From assembly GCA_017454905.1 (NCBI GenBank), contig JAFTCB010000054.1, positions 1-64,000 on the forward strand: a stretch of 64,000 nt of DNA, written 5' to 3'. Source of the DNA: Bacteroidales bacterium (GTDB lineage: Bacteria > Bacteroidota > Bacteroidia > Bacteroidales > UBA932). Under the pieces are notes generated by a model that was given only the letters and a program-made list of their open reading frames with translations, had not been told where the DNA came from and did no database searches. The position numbers and the translations under genes were made by a program. The first letter of the stretch is position 1, and every line of letters begins with the position of its first letter. Positions 40,951 through 49,263 of the stretch are shown here, piece after piece.

Positions 40951-43900
40951 ATGAAAAGACCGCTGACCCACACTATGACGGCCTTGGGCCTGTCCGTCCT
41001 GATGATCCTGCCGCTCCTGCCGGGCTGCCGTCCGCAAAGCGGGAACGAAGAAACCACCCGCGGCATCGGGATCTACCCCGGCGACCCCGCCGAATACAGC
41101 GGCCCGGAACTCGTCCCGGGCGGAGAAACCTACCGCAACCTGGCCCTGCGCCGCATCGCCCGGCACTCCTCCAGCTACGACTACAACCTGACCGCCCAGC
41201 TGGCCACCGACGGCATCCCGGCGCGGCAGGCGCCGACCTGGCTGGAACTGCAGGCAAACGGGATCCCCGTCACGCGGCAGGACCGCGAAAAACTCTTCGA
41301 CAGCAACACCTGGACAACCCTCTCCCTGCCGGGCGGCGGACAGACGGAGATCCTCCTGCTGCTGCACGGAGGCAGCGTGACGGCGGACCGCCTGTCGCTC
41401 TCCGGCACGGCCCGGGGCGTCGCAGGCCCTGCCTCCCTGACGGTGGAGATTTCCCCGGACGGGGAACGATGGACGGAGGCCGGCGTGCTGGCGGAGCGGG
41501 ATTTCCCCGGAGGGAACCTGCCTCGCCGCTACCACGGCGACCGCAGCCGCAATTTCTACTGGATGGTCGACCTGCCTGCGGAGCCCTTTGCCGCCGCCCG
41601 GCTGACGCTGGCGGCCCCGGGCGTCGGGCAATGGGAGCTCCAGCAGTGGGACTTTTCCCGGGCAGGGGAGCCCGTGGACATCCTCCCGTCCGCGCGCTTC
41701 TGCAGCGCCTGGATGGCCGCAGGCACGGAGGATGAATGGCTCAGCGTGGATCTGGGCGCGGCCGCCCGTTTCGACAAGCTCGTGCTCTCCTGGGTCGAGC
41801 GCCCGGAAGGCGGCGTCGTGGAGACTTCTGCCGACGGCGTGCGCTGGATGCAGATCGCGGAACTGCCGCAGGTAGGCCCGCTCATCGAGGAGATTCCCGT
41901 TCACGGAAGGGGACGCTATGTCCGCCTGGCGGGGCTGGAGACTTCTCCCGGCAGCCGGATCGTCCTCGGTGAGATGGAGGTCTGGGGCCGCGGGGGCGTC
42001 GTGCCGCAGCCGCGGGAGATCCCCGGTCAGGCCGGGGATGACCAGTGTTTGGCTGGGGATGCGGGCGTGGATGGCTTGACCGGAGGTCCCGGCCGCCTGG
42101 ACCTGCGCGGCGGAGCCTGGCGGCTGCAGCGTGCCAGCGAGGTTTCCGAGCCGGGCACGGCCCTGTCCGTCCCGGGCTACCCGGCCGATGGTTGGCTGCC
42201 CGCGACAGTGCCCGGCACCGTACTGACTTCTTACTTCAACGCCGGCGCCGTCCCGGACCAGCGTTACGATGACGACCAGCTGCAGATCTCCGAATCCTTC
42301 TTCCTGGAGGATTTCTGGTACCGCGACGAATTCGACCTTCCGGCCGGCTGGGATGGCCGGGAACTCCTGTTGCATTTCGACGGCATCAACTGGAAGGCGG
42401 AGGTGTTCGTGAACGGCACCCGGGCCGGACAGATTGACGGCGCCTTCACCCGGGCGGCCTTCGACGTGGGCGGGCTCGTCCATCCCGGTCGCAACGCGCT
42501 GGCTGTCAGGATCCTGAAGAATGCCCATCCGGGCATCGTCAAGGAGCAGGACCGCCGTTCGGCGGATCTCAACGGCGGCGTGCTGGGCGCCGACAACCCC
42601 ACCATGCACGCGACCATCGGCTGGGACTGGATCCCGACCGTCCGCGGGCGCAACATCGGCATCTGGAACGATGTCTGGCTGTCCGCGCACCGCGCGGCCG
42701 TGACCATCGACGATGTGTTCGTGGATACGGACCTGCCGCTGCCGTCCGTGGATTATGCGATGCTGAAGCCCGTCGTGACGCTGACCAATCATGGCGCACA
42801 GCCGTGTGAGGCGGGGATTTCCCTGCGATTCGGGGACCTGCTGATTTCGGGGGAAGCCGCCCTGGCCGCGGGGGAGACCCGCGATGTGCCCCTGCCGGAA
42901 ACCTGCCTGGAGCATCCGCAGCTCTGGTGGCCGGCCGGCTACGGGGAGCCGCATCTCTATGCGGTGCAGACGGACGTCAGCGTGGACGGGGTGCTTTCCG
43001 ATACGCGCGCGCAGTTCTCCGGAGTCCGGGAAATGTCCTACCGCGAGGATAGCGGGGTGCTGGACTTCTACGTGAACGGACGGCGCCTGATCGGCAACGG
43101 CGGCAACTGGGGCTACCCGGAAGTCAACCTGAATTACCGCGCCCGCGAATACGACATCGCCGTGGCCTACCACGCGGACATGCATTTCACGATGATCCGC
43201 AACTGGGTGGGAATGACCGGCGACGATGAGTTCTGGGAGGCCTGCGACCGCCACGGCGTGATGGTCTGGCAGGACTTCTGGCTGGCCAACCCGGCCGACG
43301 GCCCCGAGCCGGCCGACGAGGCGATGTTCCTGGCCAACGCGGAGGATTTCCTCCGCAAGATCCGCCACCATCCCTGCCTGGCGCTGTATTGCGGGCGCAA
43401 CGAGGGCAATCCGCCGGCGTCCCTGGATGCGGGGCTGGCGGAGCTGGTGTCGCGGCTCCATCCGGGCCTGCACTACATCCCGCATTCCGCGGACGGTCCT
43501 GTCAGCGGCGGGGGCCCCTACCGGGCGCTGCCTCCGGCGGAGTATTTCGCGCTGGAGCGCGGGGCGGACCGCTTCCACAGCGAACGTGGCATGCCCAACG
43601 TCCCGACCGTGGAGAGCCTGGAGCGGATGCTTTCTCCCGCGCATCGCTGGCCGCAGGATGCGGTCTGGGGGATGCATGATTACTGCCTGGAGAGTGCGCA
43701 GAGCGCGGCGACCTTCAATGCGATGGTGGCGAAGGCCTTCGGGGAGCCTGCTTCGCTGGAGCAGTTTGCCGCTTGGGCGCAGTGGATCGATTACGAGGGC
43801 TACCGCGCCATCTTCGAGTCCCGCAGCGCGCAGCGTAAGGGGATCCAACTGTGGATGAGCCATTCCTGCTGGCCGTCGATGGTCTGGCAGACGTATGATT

Positions 43901-44604
43901 ATTATTTCGCGCCGACGGCGGCGTATTTCGGGGCCAAGAAGGGGAGTGCGCCCGTACGCATCCAGTGGAATCCGGTCCGGGAACAGGTCGAGGTGGTCAA
44001 CAACAATGCCGGCGACCTGCGGGGACTCACGGTGCAGGTCGTTGTCGTGACACCGGACGGTACGGTCCTCTCCGGGCAGACCGCCGCGCTGGACGCTCCG
44101 GAGGACACCACGACGCCGGTGCCCGTTGAGATCCCCGGTCAGGCCGGGGATGACGGTGGCGTCATTCCCGATCTGACCGGGGATGACGGTGGCGTCATTC
44201 CCGACGCGATCGGGAATCTCCTCCTCCTGCGCCTCCGCCTGATCCAGGACGATCGCGAACTCGCCGACAACTTCTATGTCCTCAACCCCGCCGATCCCGG
44301 CAACCTGCAGACCCTCCGGGACATGCCTTCCGCCCGCGTGGAGCTGCGATACGATTTCCGGCTGGAAGCCGGGCAGTGGCGGACGGTCGCCATCCTGGAG
44401 AACCGTTCATCCGTGCCTGCCCTGATGCTGCGGCTCAACCTTGTCGGGGCGCGGGACGGAGAGCAGATCCTGCCGGTCTTCTACGAAGACAACTGGATCT
44501 CCCTGCTCCCGGGCGAGTGCAAGGAACTGACCGTGCGCTGCGCCGCCTCTGACACCCGCGGCGGTCGCCCCGCCCTGCGGCTCAGCGGCTTCAACTTGCG
44601 GTAA
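40951..44604 (+). CDS. GH2-family exo-glycosidase (beta-mannosidase / exo-glucosaminidase-like) lipoprotein with F5/8C-like domain
   Basis: This 1217-residue lipoprotein (lipobox LPGC) has an N-terminal F5/8-type C-like region (about residues 60-350). A GH2 sugar-binding domain (YRDEFDLPAGWDGRELLLHF), an immunoglobulin-like domain and a TIM barrel follow. The barrel has NWVGMTGDDEFWEACDRHG, the acid/base Glu818 in CGRNEG and the nucleophile Glu878 in HSERGMP. The pattern fits mannosylglycoprotein endo-beta-mannosidase or exo-beta-glucosaminidase types; the substrate is not certain. Two insertions (residues about 356-385 and 1060-1090) come from palindromic repeats and sit between domains. The gene starts 30 bases after rlmI. 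Confidence 0.82.
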   Translation: MKRPLTHTMTALGLSVLMILPLLPGCRPQSGNEETTRGIGIYPGDPAEYSGPELVPGGETYRNLALRRIARHSSSYDYNLTAQLATDGIPARQAPTWLELQANGIPVTRQDREKLFDSNTWTTLSLPGGGQTEILLLLHGGSVTADRLSLSGTARGVAGPASLTVEISPDGERWTEAGVLAERDFPGGNLPRRYHGDRSRNFYWMVDLPAEPFAAARLTLAAPGVGQWELQQWDFSRAGEPVDILPSARFCSAWMAAGTEDEWLSVDLGAAARFDKLVLSWVERPEGGVVETSADGVRWMQIAELPQVGPLIEEIPVHGRGRYVRLAGLETSPGSRIVLGEMEVWGRGGVVPQPREIPGQAGDDQCLAGDAGVDGLTGGPGRLDLRGGAWRLQRASEVSEPGTALSVPGYPADGWLPATVPGTVLTSYFNAGAVPDQRYDDDQLQISESFFLEDFWYRDEFDLPAGWDGRELLLHFDGINWKAEVFVNGTRAGQIDGAFTRAAFDVGGLVHPGRNALAVRILKNAHPGIVKEQDRRSADLNGGVLGADNPTMHATIGWDWIPTVRGRNIGIWNDVWLSAHRAAVTIDDVFVDTDLPLPSVDYAMLKPVVTLTNHGAQPCEAGISLRFGDLLISGEAALAAGETRDVPLPETCLEHPQLWWPAGYGEPHLYAVQTDVSVDGVLSDTRAQFSGVREMSYREDSGVLDFYVNGRRLIGNGGNWGYPEVNLNYRAREYDIAVAYHADMHFTMIRNWVGMTGDDEFWEACDRHGVMVWQDFWLANPADGPEPADEAMFLANAEDFLRKIRHHPCLALYCGRNEGNPPASLDAGLAELVSRLHPGLHYIPHSADGPVSGGGPYRALPPAEYFALERGADRFHSERGMPNVPTVESLERMLSPAHRWPQDAVWGMHDYCLESAQSAATFNAMVAKAFGEPASLEQFAAWAQWIDYEGYRAIFESRSAQRKGIQLWMSHSCWPSMVWQTYDYYFAPTAAYFGAKKGSAPVRIQWNPVREQVEVVNNNAGDLRGLTVQVVVVTPDGTVLSGQTAALDAPEDTTTPVPVEIPGQAGDDGGVIPDLTGDDGGVIPDAIGNLLLLRLRLIQDDRELADNFYVLNPADPGNLQTLRDMPSARVELRYDFRLEAGQWRTVAILENRSSVPALMLRLNLVGARDGEQILPVFYEDNWISLLPGECKELTVRCAASDTRGGRPALRLSGFNLR
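42016..42096 (+). repeat. In-frame palindrome plus degenerate copies in the GH2 gene, first site
   Basis: A full element in reverse orientation lies at 42016-42042 (GAG, ATCCCCGG, TCAGG, CCGGGGAT, GAC). It is followed by weaker, partly matching pieces (GGCTGGGGATG, GGATGGCTTGACCGG) up to about 42096. The encoded peptide EIPGQAGDD recurs at the second site. Confidence 0.82.
44128..44220 (+). repeat. Three palindromes in a 33-base tandem in the GH2 gene, second site
   Basis: Elements at 44128-44154, 44161-44187 and 44194-44220 are separated by identical GGTGGC spacers. The first equals the element at 42016; the last ends in AATCTC like the element in RND permease 1. The 33-base period (11 codons) keeps the frame and encodes repeats of the GDDGGVIPD type. 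Confidence 0.92.
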
Positions 44605-44670
44605 AGGCCGCCCAGCTGCTTTTATGCCGCTGCTACCGTGGCGCGGAAGTACTTGATTATTAGTATTGAA

Positions 44671-44715
44671 TGAAATCTCGGGTGCCATTTTGAGGTGCCC
44701 GAGATTTCAGTTTTT
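44671..44715 (+). terminator. Intrinsic terminator after the GH2 gene
   Basis: A 12-base perfect stem (TGAAATCTCGGG and CCCGAGATTTCA) with a 15-base loop is followed by GTTTTTG. It ends the long operon and separates it from the AT-richer island. No gene is supported in 44605-44845. Confidence 0.8.
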
Positions 44716-44793
44716 GTTGACCACCAGCGGCTTGCATGTCACGACTGTTGTCGGCCTCGTGAGAGCGCATTGTCCTGGAATAAAGCAGGGGAG

Positions 44794-44825
44794 TTTGCTT
44801 ATTCGGGGGGAATTGCGTATTTTTC
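44794..44825 (+). promoter_or_regulatory. Promoter: TTTG, 20 bases, TATTTTTC, with unusual conserved spacer
   Basis: TTTG at 44794-44797 is followed after 20 bases by TATTTTTC. The 20-base spacer matches the spacer of the promoter at 63279-63310 at 16 positions, including GGGGGAATTG. It lies just before the TPR regulator gene. Confidence 0.6.
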
Positions 44826-44845
44826 AGTGTAAAAGAAGGATGCTC

Positions 44846-46534
44846 ATGAAGCGGCTCATATTTGTTTTATTATTAACAATATCTGTGTTGTTTCCGGGTT
44901 GCCGGCCCCAATCGGTGAATCCTCGTCGCGTAGCCGCCGTGCTGGACGATGTCGAGACCTACATCAACGAGCGGCCGGATAGCGCCCTGGCCGTGTTGCG
45001 GGCCCTGGACAGCACGGCCGTCCGGGGTCGGGCCTTGCGTGCCCGAGTCTCTCTGCTTCATTCGATGGCGCTCGACAAGAACTATATCGACCTCAAGACC
45101 GACAGCATCCTGGCACCGGCCGTGTCCTGGTACAGCCGGCATGGCTCGCCGGACGAAAAACTGAAAACCCGCTATTATCTGGGGCGCTTGCAGTACAATG
45201 CCGGGAACTACCAAGAGGCTATCGTGACTTACACGGAAGCGTTGGAAATGACAGCAAAGGCGAAGGACCTGAAGTATGTCGGTTTTGTCAATCAGGCAAT
45301 AGCTGATACTTATGCGTCAACGTATCAATATGGCGATGCTACACAGTTTTTATCAAAAGCGTATGAAGTCTTTCTTCAAATTCCAGATTCAATTTTGGCG
45401 AAGAAAACACTATATAAGAAGGCGCTTAACTATTCGAATCAAAAAGAATGGAAGGAAGCTGAGAGACTCTTCTCCTCTCTCCTTTCTTTCCCTAGCGGAA
45501 TAGAATCTCTTGTTCCCAAAATAAAGGCAAATTATGCTCTTTCTTTAGTTCAAAAAGATTCACATAAAAGTAAAGAAGTAGTTGAATTGTTCCAAGAGGT
45601 ATTACAAGAAGTTGGGTCGTTACCTTCCCCAAATCACTGGGCAGCCTTTGCTTACTGCTTGTCAAGAGAGAATGAGGCTTCGAAATCCAAGGCCTTATTT
45701 GACCAATTGAAAGCCATGTTCCCTGAGGATAAGCGTATTGCTTATTGGCTCAGTTGCGCCGAACATGAAAAAGGAGATTCAGGCAAAGCATATGATTTGT
45801 TCCATTCCGCTATGAATTATCAAGACTCTATTTTGAGGGTTCAACTTGAGCATTCCACGATGCTTGCCCAAAAAGAATACTTTGAGAATAAAGCCCTGTT
45901 GGAGCAAGAGCAAGCGAATAGAAGGATGTATTTATTGTGGATCGTGATCATTTCATTCGTATCCATAACCGCTGTTGCCTTTTTCATCATCAGGGACCTG
46001 ATGAGAAAAGCCAGGAACGAGCGTCTCCGTCTGTTGCAGACAATCGAAACGGTCAGGCAGAAAGCCGCGCACATGAAAAGTGTTTCCCAAGATCAGGAAA
46101 ATGCGAATCAACGCTGGCAGCGGCAGTACACGCTGCTATTCCAAGACTATTTCAATACATTGGGCCAGATCTGTGCAGACTATGAGGAGGGGTCTCTTGC
46201 ATATAACAGGTCATCAGATCGCGCAATCATACGCCGCCTGGACCGGATAGTAGCGGACTTCAGCGGGAATACAGGAAATCACGAAGCTTTTGAACAGATG
46301 CTGAATCATCATTTGGACAACATCATGTCGGACTTCAGACACGATTATCCCAATATGCAGGCCCAAAGGTACCAGTTGATCAGTTATATATTTGCCGGAA
46401 TCGACATGCCCACGGCGAGCGTATTGCTGGGTGTAGATGTGGATGCGCTATACGCTCGAAAGTACAGGATAAAGAGTTATATCTCGGGTTCATCGGTCCC
46501 GGGAAAGGAACGGTATCTTCAATTCTTTAATTGA
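44846..46534 (+). CDS. TPR lipoprotein/membrane regulator of the Bacteroidota TPR-HTH type
   Basis: This 562-residue protein has a signal-like N terminus with PGC, tetratricopeptide-like helices (about residues 30-380), and a membrane helix (about 395-415, LLWIVIISFVSITAVAFFII). A coiled coil and a C-terminal helical part follow, with YIFAGIDMPTASVLLGVDVDALYARKYRIK cited as MPTASVLLGVDVDALYARK, which resembles the HTH end of such regulators. It may sense envelope conditions and control nearby secreted proteins. RBS-like AGAAGGA favours the ATG at 44846 over that at 44840. Base composition becomes AT-rich after about 45290, inside the gene. Confidence 0.68.
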   Translation: MKRLIFVLLLTISVLFPGCRPQSVNPRRVAAVLDDVETYINERPDSALAVLRALDSTAVRGRALRARVSLLHSMALDKNYIDLKTDSILAPAVSWYSRHGSPDEKLKTRYYLGRLQYNAGNYQEAIVTYTEALEMTAKAKDLKYVGFVNQAIADTYASTYQYGDATQFLSKAYEVFLQIPDSILAKKTLYKKALNYSNQKEWKEAERLFSSLLSFPSGIESLVPKIKANYALSLVQKDSHKSKEVVELFQEVLQEVGSLPSPNHWAAFAYCLSRENEASKSKALFDQLKAMFPEDKRIAYWLSCAEHEKGDSGKAYDLFHSAMNYQDSILRVQLEHSTMLAQKEYFENKALLEQEQANRRMYLLWIVIISFVSITAVAFFIIRDLMRKARNERLRLLQTIETVRQKAAHMKSVSQDQENANQRWQRQYTLLFQDYFNTLGQICADYEEGSLAYNRSSDRAIIRRLDRIVADFSGNTGNHEAFEQMLNHHLDNIMSDFRHDYPNMQAQRYQLISYIFAGIDMPTASVLLGVDVDALYARKYRIKSYISGSSVPGKERYLQFFN

Positions 46535-46673
46535 ATTTGCCGGAAAGAGGGATGACCGTCAGATTTATTTTTGTTGAGTTGTAGAGAAGCGGCTATCAAT
46601 AGCCTGATAATCAAAATATTATATTTATTCCATTTACGCGGCCTCCGTCAGATAGAATGTGCTTTCTTCATGG

Positions 46674-46681
46674 TACCTTTG
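46674..46681 (+). promoter_or_regulatory. -7 box (TACCTTTG) for the DUF3244 gene
   Basis: TACCTTTG lies 23 bases before the ATG at 46704. The gap 46535-46673 holds an AT-rich sequence and a short inverted repeat (GGCTAT, CA, ATAGCC). Confidence 0.55.
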
Positions 46682-46703
46682 CGAAATAATAATCGTTTAG
46701 ACC

Positions 46704-47078
46704 ATGAGAAAAACAATCAGAACTTTAATTGTGGGTTTAGCCCTACTTTTCCCTCCTTTCATTAATGCCTTGGGAGGAGACAACGATTACATCATCTTGA
46801 ATTGTCAAGAAACAGTCGAAGAAGTCGTACACCGTTCTCCTATTCAAATTCCTTTGAGCTGCTTGCTCTTGACGGATTCTATTGTCGTCACGTTTATCTA
46901 TGATTTAGGTACTATATTCATCGAACTTGAGAATCAATCTCTCGGAGAGTATAATCAATCTTGTGTCAATGCTCTTGCCGGTCCAATGATTCTCCCGATT
47001 TCCGGGACTCCCGGTCATTGGTTAATCCGTTTTACGCTCCCTTCCGGCGTTCAGTATTATGGTGAATTCGATATCTAA
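46704..47078 (+). CDS. Small secreted DUF3244-type protein
   Basis: The 124-residue protein has a signal peptide (MRKTIRTLIVGLALLFPPFINA). A small beta-sandwich-like domain follows, with RSPIQIPLSCLLLTDSIVVTF, cited as SPIQIPLSCLLLTDSIVV, then LPISGTPGHWLIRFTL and a final YYGEFDI. This pattern matches DUF3244, common in Bacteroides and of unknown function. It lies 10 bases before a secreted metalloprotease, so the two may be made together. An inhibitor or chaperone role is only a hypothesis. Confidence 0.7.
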   Translation: MRKTIRTLIVGLALLFPPFINALGGDNDYIILNCQETVEEVVHRSPIQIPLSCLLLTDSIVVTFIYDLGTIFIELENQSLGEYNQSCVNALAGPMILPISGTPGHWLIRFTLPSGVQYYGEFDI

Positions 47079-47088
47079 TATTTGTCTT

Positions 47089-48714
47089 ATGAAATCTTAC
47101 AATTTTGTCCTTGTCTCACTATTAGTCTTTGCTATTTCTTGTAGTGATAATCTTTCACTTGTCAATGGTGACACTCCTCTGTGTGAGGAAGAAATGCTAT
47201 ATCAATTTGTTGAAGCACAAACTGTCCTGGGTGATAAAATAGAGATACCCTATACGGTGGATAATCTTCGGAAAGCATTGGAGTTGTTGCCGCCAGAAAC
47301 CAAGTCTGCAATTACTGAAGAAGATTTTTCTCCGACTCATTATTATGTCCGCTTTTCTCCTGAAAACATAATGGAACTTGATTTGCTCAAGAATCTGTCG
47401 CCGCGCATTATTCTGAGTGAAGTCCCGTTAGACCGGGAGGTGAAGACAGGGGGCATTTACTATCATGATCCCAGCCTTCCAGCAGAGAGGCCTACATATC
47501 AATATGCGACCATTTCGATTAAACGTTGGGAAGAACTGGACACTTTATCCGTAAAACATGAGATTCTATTAAAGGCCTTTATGCCTGATTATAATGATAT
47601 CCCAGATACAAAGTCAGAATCAAAAGGGTTTGAATTGCGCCCGGAATTGGAAGAATTGTTGAGAGCGGCATACAAGATGACCGGACATACGTATGAGGAA
47701 TCCGGAGCTACAAAAGGCAATCCGTGGTATCCTTCAGGTTATATCAAGTCTTATGATAATTTTGCCGGAATGGTACCCGTCCCCAATGTCCGTGTGAGAG
47801 TATCTCGTTTCCTCACGGTGCATGAGACATTAACGAATGATAACGGGTACTTTTATTTTGATTCTTTTAACAACTCGGTTACCTATAAAGTGATTTGGGA
47901 GTCCCCGGATTGGGATATCAGATATGGCTTAGTGGGTCAGGCGACATACGATGGACCCACGCTGAATGGCTCGCCGTGGAATCTGAATATTCCTGCGAAC
48001 CAAACAGGAAGCACTCATATGGCTGCAATGCATCGGGCCGCGAACAAAGTTTTCTGGGGGTTCAATAACGGAGTCAGCTGGCCGAATTACTCCCGAAAGA
48101 TGAAAATGTCATACATGGAAAGTACGCTCGAAAATGGAACCGTCGGCGGGAGTTTTACTCCCGTAACGGGAGGTGGTACTGCTCCGGATATTCAAATCGC
48201 CGGTTATGATGCCGTTGGGGCGCGGAATGTCTCTCGTGTTTTCAGCAGTACTTGTCATGAGTTAGGGCATGCGACTCATTACACAAATAGCAGTAGTTAT
48301 AATAGTTCGTCTGATGTGGTAAAGGAGAGTTGGGCTCGTTTTTACCAATACTACATTACATTAAAGGAGTATACAGATTTGGGATATGCTTCTTCTTTGT
48401 TCCATTACAATGTCGCCGGGTTGATGATTCCCGATTCAGACTATAATTTTCAGGTTCTGGCAACAGGTAGCAGCACACCGGTTTTTATTGATTTATATGA
48501 TGACTATAATCAATTCTCATATTATAACAATCCGGAGATTCCGAACGATGTGATTTCTGGTTTCCCTCCATCGGAGATTGAGAGTGTCGTCTTCAGTCAT
48601 TATTCCATGATGGGAATAGAATATGCACTTCGTGATTATGCTGAGGCGCATCCGGGTAATGTGTATAATATGACGACTCAAACAGTTTTTGATATATTCA
48701 AATTATATTATTAA
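47089..48714 (+). CDS. Secreted zinc metalloprotease-like lipoprotein (HExxH)
   Basis: This 541-residue lipoprotein (lipobox ISC, Cys18) has a carboxypeptidase-regulatory-like beta domain (about residues 215-300, PVPNVRVRVSRFLTVHETLT). A protease-like region with HELGH (residues 390-394) and a possible third ligand Glu413 in VVKESWARF follow. The zinc pattern resembles gluzincins, but I cannot name the family with certainty. The base composition is much lower in GC than the flanking genes. The ATG at 47089 gives a good signal peptide; the longer frame overlaps the DUF3244 gene. Confidence 0.65.
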   Translation: MKSYNFVLVSLLVFAISCSDNLSLVNGDTPLCEEEMLYQFVEAQTVLGDKIEIPYTVDNLRKALELLPPETKSAITEEDFSPTHYYVRFSPENIMELDLLKNLSPRIILSEVPLDREVKTGGIYYHDPSLPAERPTYQYATISIKRWEELDTLSVKHEILLKAFMPDYNDIPDTKSESKGFELRPELEELLRAAYKMTGHTYEESGATKGNPWYPSGYIKSYDNFAGMVPVPNVRVRVSRFLTVHETLTNDNGYFYFDSFNNSVTYKVIWESPDWDIRYGLVGQATYDGPTLNGSPWNLNIPANQTGSTHMAAMHRAANKVFWGFNNGVSWPNYSRKMKMSYMESTLENGTVGGSFTPVTGGGTAPDIQIAGYDAVGARNVSRVFSSTCHELGHATHYTNSSSYNSSSDVVKESWARFYQYYITLKEYTDLGYASSLFHYNVAGLMIPDSDYNFQVLATGSSTPVFIDLYDDYNQFSYYNNPEIPNDVISGFPPSEIESVVFSHYSMMGIEYALRDYAEAHPGNVYNMTTQTVFDIFKLYY

Positions 48715-48744
48715 TTTTACAAGAAATTATTGATATTAAGAAAG

Positions 48745-49263
48745 ATGAAATCGTTTAGCAGAATTCTTTTTTGTGCGGCCCTGGTGTTGTGTGCGGCGGC
48801 CTGGAGTGCGCAGGCGCAGCGGGTGACCGGGGCCGAGGACCTTACTTTCCGGAACGGAAAGTTGTATACCGGTGCCATGGCCCTGAACGGCCTGAATGCG
48901 GCCGACTATCTGTCTGCGCAGCAGGCGGACCGCTACCTGAAGGCGCGCCGGGCCGAGAATGCCGGAGCGGTGCTGGGCTGTGTCGGCGGTGTGGTAGCCG
49001 TCGCTTCCGGGATCAGCTGGGCCGTGTCGGCGTCTCAGTTCCATGGTTCTGGCTCCGATATCATGCCTGCAGGCATGACCGTGGGCCCGATGTGCTTGCT
49101 GGGCGGGACCGTGGTCGGCGTGGGCGGCCTGATCCTCTACCTGAGCGGACGCAACCGGGTCCGGCTGCTGGGCGAGTCTGTCCGCGCAGAAGGTGCGGTG
49201 TCGCAGGTTGAACTGAACGCGGGGGTGACGCCCGGCGGCTTCGGCCTCGCGCTGAATTTCTAG
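48745..49263 (+). CDS. Small exported membrane-associated protein, unknown function
   Basis: This 172-residue protein has a signal peptide (ending AWSAQAQ) and two Gly/Ala/Val-rich hydrophobic segments (AGAVLGCVGGVVAVASGISWAV, cited as VLGCVGGVVAVASGI; and LLGGTVVGVGGLILYLSG), perhaps a glycine-zipper hairpin. I do not recognise the family. GC content returns to the high level of the rest of the window. Its stop overlaps the ispG stop on the other strand (shared CTAG). Confidence 0.62.
   Translation: MKSFSRILFCAALVLCAAAWSAQAQRVTGAEDLTFRNGKLYTGAMALNGLNAADYLSAQQADRYLKARRAENAGAVLGCVGGVVAVASGISWAVSASQFHGSGSDIMPAGMTVGPMCLLGGTVVGVGGLILYLSGRNRVRLLGESVRAEGAVSQVELNAGVTPGGFGLALNF

Noticed and set aside
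40351-43863. Minus-strand open frame of about 1170 codons opposite rlmI and the GH2 gene
   Set aside because: It spans two real genes, is rich in Arg/His/Pro as expected for antisense frames, and shows no domain.
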